Shown here piece by piece: positions 6,368 to 13,070 of a stretch of DNA of 13,070 nucleotides. The notes below the pieces were generated by a model. That model saw nothing but the letters and a program-made list of their open reading frames with translations. It was not told the DNA's origin and made no database searches. Source of the stretch: Mariprofundaceae bacterium (GTDB lineage Bacteria; Pseudomonadota; Zetaproteobacteria; Mariprofundales; J009); NCBI GenBank assembly GCA_015489095.1, contig WFMN01000234.1, positions 1-13,070 of the forward strand, in the 5' to 3' direction. The translations under genes were made by a program, and so were the position numbers. The stretch's first letter is position 1. Every line of letters begins with the position of its first letter.

Positions 6368-9300
6368 ATGCGGGTGGCGATTGTAGGCGCGGGGCGCGGC
6401 GGTAGCGCGATGCTGGAGGTGTTGCGCGAAGATGAGAATATCGAGATTGTCGGTATCGTGGATGCGGATACCGAGGCGCCGGGCATCCAGAAGGCGCGGC
6501 AATACGGCGTGCCGGTGGCGGAGAAGATCGACCAAATCTCCGGCTATGACCTGCTGATCAATGTGACCGGGAGCAAGGAGGTGTCGGCGCGGCTGCACCA
6601 GCAGCTACCCGACAACGCCGAGTTGATCGAGGGCGCCTCCGCCCGCTTCTTCTACGACCAACTGATGAAGCGGCAGCGGGAGCATGCCCAGGTGCAGTCG
6701 ATGCTGGTGGAGCTGGCGCATCTCAACAGCCTCGGCCAGCGGCTCAACGCCAGCAGCGATCTCGACGAGATGCTGACCATGGTGCTGCAGGAGGCGATGT
6801 CGCTGGTGCATGTGCCGGCGGCCAGCGTGTCGCTCTATGACGCCGAGAGCCGGATGCTGTCGCTGGTGGTCTCCAGTGGCTTTAGCGACGCCTTTGACAA
6901 CCAGCCGCCGTGGCGGGTGCGCGAAGGGGGGTTGACCGAGCAGATCCTGCGCTCGCGCAAGCCGTATGCGGTCAACGATGTGGATGATCCGGAGACCGCC
7001 TTCAGCCTCAACGGCGTGTTGGTGGACGAGGGGGTGAAGTCGCTGGTGGCGGTGCCGCTGGTGCTCGACGACACCACGGTCGGCATCCTCTATGTCGATG
7101 ACTTCAAGCCGCGCTGCTTCGATCAGGAGCAGTTGCGCCTATTGTCGCTGCTGGCGGGGCAGGCGGTCCATTCGATCCAGAAGGAGCGCATGATCCGCGA
7201 GCTGCGCCGCAGCCAGGAGGCGATGTCCAGGCTCAACGAGGAGCTGGAGAGCCGGATCATGGCGCGCACCCGTGATTTGCGCATGGCCAACGAGGAGCTG
7301 CTGCGGGCGAGTCAGGCGAAGTCGCAGTTTATCAGCAATATGTCGCACGAACTGCGCACGCCGCTGACCTCGATCAACGGCTTTTCCGAACTGCTGATCG
7401 ACGAGCTGTTCGGCCCCATCAACGACCAGCAGCGCAGCTATCTGGAGAACATCCTAAGCTCCGGCAACCATCTGCTGGGGCTGATCAACGGCATCCTCGA
7501 CATGGCCAAGATCGAGTCGGGCAGGATGGGTCTCGAGCTGGATCGCTTCGATGTGGGGCGGGTGATCGAGGATGCGGGGCGGGTGCTGCAAGGGTTTGCC
7601 GCCAAGGCGGGCGCGACACTGGAGTTCAAGGTGGACGACGATGTGCCGGTGATGCTGATCGACCGCACCAAGTTCAAGCAGATTCTCTACAACCTCTGCT
7701 CCAACGCGTTGAAGTTCAGCCCGGAGGGCGGGGTGGTGACGGTGCGCGCCTCGGTCGAGGAGATGCCGACCATCGGCGAGGATGGCGGCTCCATGCGCGC
7801 GTTGCGGGTGGAAGTGCAGGATCAGGGGATCGGCATCGCCGCCAAGGATATCGACCGCATCTTCAACCCCTTCGAGCAGGTGGAGGGCGATCACGCCCGC
7901 CGCTTTGAAGGCACGGGCTTGGGGTTGAGCCTCACCAAGCGGCTGGTGGAGCTGCACGGCGGCACCATCGGCGTTACCAGCGAGCTGGGCAAGGGGAGCT
8001 GCTTCTACTTCACCCTGCCGATCGAGGAGGTGGATGAGGAGGGGGCGCTGGCGGAGCAGACGATTGCCGAGCGCACGCAGGAGCAGCGTGAGGTCAAGCC
8101 GGTGCAGGTGACGGTCAAGGAACACCACAAACCGACGCCGGTATCGGCCGACGCGCCGCTGATTCTGGTGGTGGACGACGATCAGGGGTCGCAGGAGCTG
8201 GCCACCCTCTACCTGACCGAGGCCGGTTACCGTGTCTGCCGCGCCTCCGACGGCTACGAGGCGCTGGAGCGGGCGCGCGAGGAGCATCCGTTCATGATCA
8301 TGCTCGATGTGATGATGCCGGGCAAGGATGGCTGGGAGGTGCTGCAGGAGCTGAAGCTCGACCCCGCCACCGCCGACATCCCGGTGATGATGTGCTCGGT
8401 GGCCGAGGGGCAAGAGCTGGGGGTGGCGCTCGGTGCCACCGACTACATCACCAAGCCGATCGACCGCAAGGCGCTCTCCTCCAAGCTGGCTAGCCTCGGC
8501 TTGGGGCTGAAGCGGGGCAACAAAACCGTCCATATTCTGGCGGTGGACGACGACCCCAAGATTCGCGAGCTCTATCTGGCCTCGCTCTCCGCCGACGGCT
8601 ACCGCGTCCATACCGCCGCCAACGGCCATGAGGCGTTGGAGATGGCGGAGGCGATCGAGCCCGATGTGATCCTGCTCGATCTGATGATGTCGGAGGTGGA
8701 TGGTTTTACCGTGGTGGAGCGGCTCAAGCAGCATCCGCGGCTGATGGATATCCCGGTGATTGTGGTCTCCGCCAAGGAGCTGACGGTGGCGGAGCGGATG
8801 CAGCTCGCCGGCAAGGTAGAGGATCTGGTCAGCAAAGAGGGGTTGAGCAAAGAGGAGCTGATCGCGCAGGTGCACCACGTCGAGCAGACCTACCCGCAGC
8901 GGGCGGGATTGCAGGATTCGGTGAGCGGGCTGTTCAACCACCGCTATCTGCAGATTCGCCTGAGCCAAGAGATCAACCGCGCGGAACGCAACAAACAGCC
9001 CTTCTCGGTGGTGCTGCTCGATATCGATCAGTTCAGCAAGTTCTGCGAGGTGGCGGGGCAGGCCTACGCCCAGAGCGCGCTGCACAAGATCGGCGAGCTG
9101 CTGCTGCGCGATTCGCGCGGCTCCGATGTCGCCAGTCGCTACCGGATCGACGAGTTTGTGGCGGTGTTGACGGGAACCGAGGTGGCGGGGGCGCTGCGGG
9201 TGGCGATGCGCTACCGCAACAGCATCGAGAACTACCCCTTCCCGATGGAAGAGAAGCTGGGTGAATTCGGGTTGACGGTCAGCGCCGGGGTGGCGCAGTA

Positions 9301-9424
9301 CCCGGAGGATGGCGAGACGCCGGAGGCGCTGATGGCGACCTGCCAGAAGCTGGTGCGCAAGGCCAAGGAGGAGGGGCGCAACCGTGTGGCATACAAGGAA
9401 AACGGAGAGGTGAAGGTAGTATGA
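6368..9424 (+). CDS. Soluble hybrid histidine kinase: Rossmann - GAF - HisKA - HATPase - REC - REC - degenerate GGDEF
   Basis: This 1018-residue protein has no membrane segment. Domain order: an NAD(P)-type Rossmann fold (residues 1 to about 100; GxGxxG at G7/G9/G12, acidic strand-2 end VDAD at 31-34), GAF (about 125-272), coiled coil (273-318), HisKA with phospho-histidine H327 in NMSHELRTP, HATPase (about 430-552; N446, DQGIGI at 485-490, GTGLGL at 515-520), REC1 (598-712; D603-605, D647, K696), REC2 (721-838; D727-729, D771) and a GGDEF-like tail (about 850-1010). REC1 has all key residues. REC2 reads MMSEVDG where most receivers have MPxxDG and has no Lys-Pro pair. The GGDEF signature reads RIDEF (926-930), so cyclase activity is very unlikely. 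It should sense a cytosolic ligand or redox state, autophosphorylate and pass phosphate to its own or neighbouring receivers. Its stop overlaps the next start in an ATGA. Confidence 0.9.
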   Translation: MRVAIVGAGRGGSAMLEVLREDENIEIVGIVDADTEAPGIQKARQYGVPVAEKIDQISGYDLLINVTGSKEVSARLHQQLPDNAELIEGASARFFYDQLMKRQREHAQVQSMLVELAHLNSLGQRLNASSDLDEMLTMVLQEAMSLVHVPAASVSLYDAESRMLSLVVSSGFSDAFDNQPPWRVREGGLTEQILRSRKPYAVNDVDDPETAFSLNGVLVDEGVKSLVAVPLVLDDTTVGILYVDDFKPRCFDQEQLRLLSLLAGQAVHSIQKERMIRELRRSQEAMSRLNEELESRIMARTRDLRMANEELLRASQAKSQFISNMSHELRTPLTSINGFSELLIDELFGPINDQQRSYLENILSSGNHLLGLINGILDMAKIESGRMGLELDRFDVGRVIEDAGRVLQGFAAKAGATLEFKVDDDVPVMLIDRTKFKQILYNLCSNALKFSPEGGVVTVRASVEEMPTIGEDGGSMRALRVEVQDQGIGIAAKDIDRIFNPFEQVEGDHARRFEGTGLGLSLTKRLVELHGGTIGVTSELGKGSCFYFTLPIEEVDEEGALAEQTIAERTQEQREVKPVQVTVKEHHKPTPVSADAPLILVVDDDQGSQELATLYLTEAGYRVCRASDGYEALERAREEHPFMIMLDVMMPGKDGWEVLQELKLDPATADIPVMMCSVAEGQELGVALGATDYITKPIDRKALSSKLASLGLGLKRGNKTVHILAVDDDPKIRELYLASLSADGYRVHTAANGHEALEMAEAIEPDVILLDLMMSEVDGFTVVERLKQHPRLMDIPVIVVSAKELTVAERMQLAGKVEDLVSKEGLSKEELIAQVHHVEQTYPQRAGLQDSVSGLFNHRYLQIRLSQEINRAERNKQPFSVVLLDIDQFSKFCEVAGQAYAQSALHKIGELLLRDSRGSDVASRYRIDEFVAVLTGTEVAGALRVAMRYRNSIENYPFPMEEKLGEFGLTVSAGVAQYPEDGETPEALMATCQKLVRKAKEEGRNRVAYKENGEVKVV

Positions 9425-9804
9425 GCGGGAGTATCGCGGGGAAGGCGGTGTTGTTGGTGGATGACAACCCCAACAACCTGATGCTGTTTGGCGCCCTGTT
9501 GCAGGCCAACGGCGCCAAGGTGCAGAGCGTGGAGTCGGGCGAGGCCTGCCTGGAGGCGGTGGCGTCGGCGGTGCCGGACATCATCCTGCTCGATATCCAG
9601 ATGCCGGGGATCGACGGGGTGGAGACGCTGAAGCGGCTGCGCAATCGCGACGAAGTCAAGGATTCGGTGCCGGTGGTGGCGCTGACGGCCAACGCGATGG
9701 ATGGCGATTGCGACCGGTTGCTGGCGGAAGGGTTTAACGGCTACATGGCCAAGCCGATCAATACTAGGTCGTTTGTCGGCGAGGTGGCGGCCTATCTGCC
9801 GTAG
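9421..9804 (+). CDS. Single-domain response regulator (CheY-like receiver)
   Basis: The product is 127 residues, a lone receiver. Key residues: acidic pair D14/D15 in LLVDDNPNN, phospho-acceptor D58 in ILLDIQMPGIDG, T89 in ALTANAM and K111 in YMAKPI. The VDDNxxN and ALTANAM patterns are those of receivers from hybrid kinases of the BarA/ArcB type, so it is probably fed by such a kinase or an HPt domain rather than being chemotaxis CheY. Its ATG overlaps the stop of the Rossmann-headed kinase by 4 nt (ATGA), so the two should be made together. The next kinase starts 15 nt downstream. Confidence 0.92.
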   Translation: MSGSIAGKAVLLVDDNPNNLMLFGALLQANGAKVQSVESGEACLEAVASAVPDIILLDIQMPGIDGVETLKRLRNRDEVKDSVPVVALTANAMDGDCDRLLAEGFNGYMAKPINTRSFVGEVAAYLP

Positions 9805-9807
9805 CTA

Positions 9808-9821
9808 GACGCGTGACGCGT
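9808..9821 (+). repeat. Tandem 7-nt repeat in the receiver-kinase gap
   Basis: GACGCGT occurs twice in a row between the receiver stop and the kinase start, and each copy contains the palindrome ACGCGT. It takes the place where a Shine-Dalgarno would be expected. It may be chance in GC-rich DNA. Confidence 0.4.
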
Positions 9822-12800
9822 GTTGGGTAACAACCTGCGCATCCGGCAGCGCATCATGCTGCCCAACCTGCTGGCGCTGCTGTTGCTGCTGCTGTTGGTC
9901 GGGCTGTTGCTGCTGCGGATGGATCAGCAGCGGGAGGCGCGGGCGCGGGTGACGCAGGTGGGGGCGGAGATCTCGGCGGCGCATGTGCTGATGGAGGATC
10001 TGCTCAACATCGAAACCGGCGAGCGCGGCTTCATCATCAGCGGCGATCGGGCCTTTCTCGAGCCCTACCAGTTGGGCAAGCAGCGCTTACAGCACGATCT
10101 CTCCCGTGCCTTTGCCCTGAGCGGGCGCGATCCCCAAATCACCACCATGCTCCATCAATTGGAGGCGCGCGTGTCGAAGCTGCTGGTGACCCAGTACGAC
10201 GCGCTGGTGGCGCGCCGCCAGCGGATGGGTGCCGCGGATGGCGATCACGCGCAGCTGCACGCCATTCTCGACGTGGTTTCCGCCAAACAGGGCAAGCAGC
10301 AGATGGATGCGATCCGTGCGCTGACGGATCGCATGCTGGCGCGGTTGCAGCAGCGACTCCAAACCAATGAGGCCGCGGAGCGGCGCAGCGCGGATGTGAC
10401 GATGGCGGTGGTGTTGGGGCTGGTTCTGCTGGCGGCGCTGCTGCTGTTGTGGGTGGGATGGGGCACGGCGGGGCGCATCGGCGGGATGGTGGAGCGACTA
10501 ACCCGTGGCGCCGACGCGGTGGCCAGCGGGGATCTCTCTTACCCATTGGGGGAGGTGGAGACGGAGGATGAGTTGGGGGCGCTGGCGCGGGCGTTGACCC
10601 GCATGCGTGACCACCTAGCGGCGACGGTGCAGCGGCTGGAGCAGGAGAACTGGCTGGCGGAGCAGGTGGCGTCGGCGGGGGAGCGGCTGCAGGGGGTGAT
10701 GGATCAGGAGGAGCTGGCGGCGCGGGCGTTGGCGGTGGTGGATGCGCAGCTCGATGTGGTCTGTTCCGCCTTTTACGCCGTCCCTCTGGAGGAGGATGGC
10801 ACGCTGCGACTGGTGGCGGAGCGCAACTGCGCCGAGGGGGTGGCGAAGGAGCGCGCGCTTGACGACGGGGCGCTTGCCCGCTGCCGCGATGATCATCGGG
10901 TCTTTGTGCTGGCGCCGGTGCCGGACGATGCCTTGCGGGTGTCGAGCGCGCTGCTGTCGGGCAGGCCGGCGCGCGTGGTGGTGGTGCCGCTGGCCTTCGA
11001 CCACAAGCTGCTGGCGGTGATCGAGCTTGCGACCTACCGCGTCGTCAGCGAACAGCATCTCGCCCTGTTGCAACAGCTGGCGGAGCGGATCGCCGGCGTG
11101 CTCTACGGGGTGCGCTTCACCATGAAGATGGAGGGGCTGCTGGCCGATGCCGACGCCTCGCGCATCGAGCTGAAAGAGCGAACCGACGAGTTGGAGCGGG
11201 TAAGCAGCTACAAGAGCCGTTTTCTGGCCGCGATGAGCCATGAGATTCGCACCCCGATGAACGCGATCCTCGGGATGGGCGAGTTGCTGGAGGAGACGCC
11301 GCTCTCCGCCGATCAGCGCGAGTATTTATCGATCTTGCGCAGTTCCGGCGAGGGGCTGCTCCGCATCATCAACGATATCCTCGACATCTCCAAGATCGAG
11401 GCGGGTGAGCTGACGCTGGAGGCGCGGCCGTTTGATCTGCTCAGGCTTTTGGAGCGCACCAGTGAGATGATGGCGCTGCACGCCCACAAAAAGGGGCTGG
11501 AGCTGGTGCTGCATGTCGATGACGGCTTGCCGGCGCAACTGCTGGGCGATGAGGGGCGGGTGCAGCAGGTGGTGATCAACCTGCTCAATAACGCGATCAA
11601 GTTTACCGAACAGGGAGAGGTGACGCTCCACCTGCATTTGCAGGAGCGCTTTGCCGACAGCGGGGGGAAGGATCGGGTTCGTCTGCTGGTCGAGGTGAAA
11701 GATAGCGGGATCGGCATCCCCAAGGAGAAGCTGGCGCTCATCTTCAACGCCTTCACCCAAGCGGACAGCTCGACGACACGCCGCTTCGGCGGCACCGGTT
11801 TGGGGCTGGCGATCTCCCGCCAGTTGGTGCGCAAGATGGGCGGCGAGCTGACGGTGGAGAGTAGGGAGGGCGAGGGAAGCTGCTTTGCCTTTACCATGGT
11901 GCTGGAGGTGGCGTCGGACGCGCCGGCGCTGCCGGCGGATGCCGTTTCGACCGATGGGGTGGTGATGCTGGTGGTGGACGACCATGCGCCGAGCAGGGAG
12001 GAGCTGGCGTGGTTGTTGTCGCGCTGGGGGGTCGATGTGTTGCAGGCGGCAAGCGGAGCCGAGGCGCTGGCGTTGCTGGAAGCGCGGCAGGGGACGGCGG
12101 GTGAGGTGGCCTTGCTGCTGGCCGATTGCGATATGGCGGGGATGGATGGCTTCTCGCTGGCGGAGACGGTGCGCGCGCGCTTTCCCGAGGTGCAGGAGCT
12201 GCTCTTTTTGATGACCACCGACCAGCTCGCCGACTACAAACGGCGCGCCGAGACGATCGGGGTGGAGCTGATGCTCACCAAGCCGGTGTGCCCATCGGCG
12301 TTGCACAACCTGCTGCTCACCTTGTTGCAGCGGCGGGGCGCGACCCGGACGGCGGCCGATGCGTCGCTACCGCCGGTCGCGGATGGCGAGCGCCCGCTGC
12401 CGAAGATGCGGGTGCTGATCGCCGAGGATGACCGCGCCAATCAGACCCTGATCGCCCACATGATGGAGCGCTGGGGGGTGGAGTACACCATGGTGGAGAA
12501 TGGGCAGGAGGCGGTGGTGCTGGTGGAGCATCAGCCCTTCGACCTGCTGCTGATGGATGTCAACATGCCGGTGCTGGATGGCATGGAGGCGACCAAGAGG
12601 ATTCGCGCTTACGAGGCGGAGCATGGAGGCCATCTGCCGATCGTGGCGCTGACGGCGCTCGCCTTCGCCGATGATGAGCGCGCCTGTCTCGAAGCGGGGA
12701 TGGATGGCTTTCTCACCAAGCCGATTCGCCGTCGGCAGCTGTTGCAGGTGGTGTGGGAGTTGATCGAGCGCGGGGTGATCAAGGTGCCGGATGCGGTGCC

Positions 12801-13070
12801 GGAGAGGCTGTTCGATCGCGCGCGGGCGTTGGAGATGAACGATGGTGACGAGGCGCTGTTGGAGATGTTGGCGCAGGCATTGCGGGAGGATCTGCCGCGG
12901 CAGTGGGCGCGGGTGCGCGCCACCATCGACGATGGTGACTGCGCGGAGGTGATGCGCGCGGCGCACAAGCTGAAAGGGGCGCTGGCGACCCTAGGGATCG
13001 CCGCCGTGCGCGACCGGGTGCTGGAGCTGGAAAACAGCGCGCGGGAGGGGAATCTCGACCGCTGCAAGGC
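9820..13070 (+). CDS. Membrane hybrid histidine kinase: CHASE3 - HAMP - GAF - HisKA - HATPase - REC - REC - HPt (3' end outside window)
   Basis: The frame is open from GTG 9820 to the window edge, giving 1083 complete residues. It has a first membrane helix (about 12-32, Leu-rich), a periplasmic CHASE3 domain (about 35-190; signature ETGERGFIISGDRAFLEPY from residue 65), a second helix (about 194-213), HAMP (214-268), GAF (about 285-430), HisKA with H474 in AAMSHEIRTPMN, HATPase (N591, DSGIGI at 628-633, GGTGLGL at 657-663), REC1 (715-835; D769, K821), REC2 (864-985; D913, K967) and an HPt domain with phospho-histidine H1049 in AAHKLKGAL. It should sense an extracytoplasmic or membrane signal and pass phosphate along His-Asp-His-Asp. 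Its final acceptor could be either upstream free receiver. In-frame TGA at 9814 bounds the start; no ribosome site is seen before GTG 9820, TTG 9823 or ATG 9856. The Arg-rich residues before helix 1 favour the first two. Confidence 0.9.
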   Translation, partial: MLGNNLRIRQRIMLPNLLALLLLLLLVGLLLLRMDQQREARARVTQVGAEISAAHVLMEDLLNIETGERGFIISGDRAFLEPYQLGKQRLQHDLSRAFALSGRDPQITTMLHQLEARVSKLLVTQYDALVARRQRMGAADGDHAQLHAILDVVSAKQGKQQMDAIRALTDRMLARLQQRLQTNEAAERRSADVTMAVVLGLVLLAALLLLWVGWGTAGRIGGMVERLTRGADAVASGDLSYPLGEVETEDELGALARALTRMRDHLAATVQRLEQENWLAEQVASAGERLQGVMDQEELAARALAVVDAQLDVVCSAFYAVPLEEDGTLRLVAERNCAEGVAKERALDDGALARCRDDHRVFVLAPVPDDALRVSSALLSGRPARVVVVPLAFDHKLLAVIELATYRVVSEQHLALLQQLAERIAGVLYGVRFTMKMEGLLADADASRIELKERTDELERVSSYKSRFLAAMSHEIRTPMNAILGMGELLEETPLSADQREYLSILRSSGEGLLRIINDILDISKIEAGELTLEARPFDLLRLLERTSEMMALHAHKKGLELVLHVDDGLPAQLLGDEGRVQQVVINLLNNAIKFTEQGEVTLHLHLQERFADSGGKDRVRLLVEVKDSGIGIPKEKLALIFNAFTQADSSTTRRFGGTGLGLAISRQLVRKMGGELTVESREGEGSCFAFTMVLEVASDAPALPADAVSTDGVVMLVVDDHAPSREELAWLLSRWGVDVLQAASGAEALALLEARQGTAGEVALLLADCDMAGMDGFSLAETVRARFPEVQELLFLMTTDQLADYKRRAETIGVELMLTKPVCPSALHNLLLTLLQRRGATRTAADASLPPVADGERPLPKMRVLIAEDDRANQTLIAHMMERWGVEYTMVENGQEAVVLVEHQPFDLLLMDVNMPVLDGMEATKRIRAYEAEHGGHLPIVALTALAFADDERACLEAGMDGFLTKPIRRRQLLQVVWELIERGVIKVPDAVPERLFDRARALEMNDGDEALLEMLAQALREDLPRQWARVRATIDDGDCAEVMRAAHKLKGALATLGIAAVRDRVLELENSAREGNLDRCK

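Noticed and set aside
7454..9085. Long minus-strand open frame (543 codons) opposite the first hybrid kinase
   Set aside because: It is rich in His, Arg, Gln and Leu, as expected for an antisense read of GC-rich code. The plus strand has a complete domain series there.
9856..9915. CTG/TTG-rich stretch as a simple-sequence repeat
   Set aside because: It encodes the Leu-rich first membrane helix of the kinase; coding constraint explains it.

Overview
This is a GC-rich window from a Gram-negative bacterium, probably a member of Pseudomonadota. The evidence is two Kdo (lipopolysaccharide) biosynthesis enzymes, a porin-like outer-membrane protein with a Sec signal peptide, and REP-type intergenic palindromes. 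I cannot name the genus from sequence alone.

Layout. (1) 1-245, minus strand: the N-terminus of an outer-membrane beta-barrel (porin-like) protein that runs off the left edge. (2) 246-563: a non-coding stretch. It holds a CRP-like palindrome upstream of the porin gene and two near-identical 59-nt copies of an inverted REP pair (a BIME-like element) next to the end of kdsC. (3) 564-5762, minus strand: five tightly packed genes, in transcription order a cupin/JmjC-like Fe(II) oxygenase candidate, a membrane M48 (Ste24-type) protease, a membrane-anchored M23 endopeptidase, kdsD and kdsC. Junctions are overlaps of 4 bp and 3 bp or gaps of 2 and 18 bp, so this is almost certainly one transcription unit devoted largely to the cell envelope. 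(4) 5763-5905: a short divergent promoter region. (5) 5906-13070, plus strand: four two-component signalling genes in a row, a stand-alone receiver, a large soluble hybrid histidine kinase, a second stand-alone receiver, and a membrane hybrid kinase that leaves the window at the right edge.

How the genes may work together. KdsD and KdsC are the first and third steps of CMP-Kdo synthesis. The M23 protein probably trims peptidoglycan cross-links, and the M48 protein is an inner-membrane protease. The signalling cluster contains every part of a multistep phosphorelay: two HisKA/HATPase cores, four fused receivers, two free receivers and an HPt domain. No DNA-binding output domain is visible in the window.

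The most unusual protein is the first kinase. It starts with an NAD(P)-type Rossmann fold in place of a membrane sensor and ends with a GGDEF-like domain whose signature has decayed to RIDEF, so it probably cannot make c-di-GMP. This redox- or nucleotide-sensing kinase with a pseudo-GGDEF tail, flanked by two free receivers and feeding or fed by a CHASE3 phosphorelay kinase, is my best candidate for a poorly described system.
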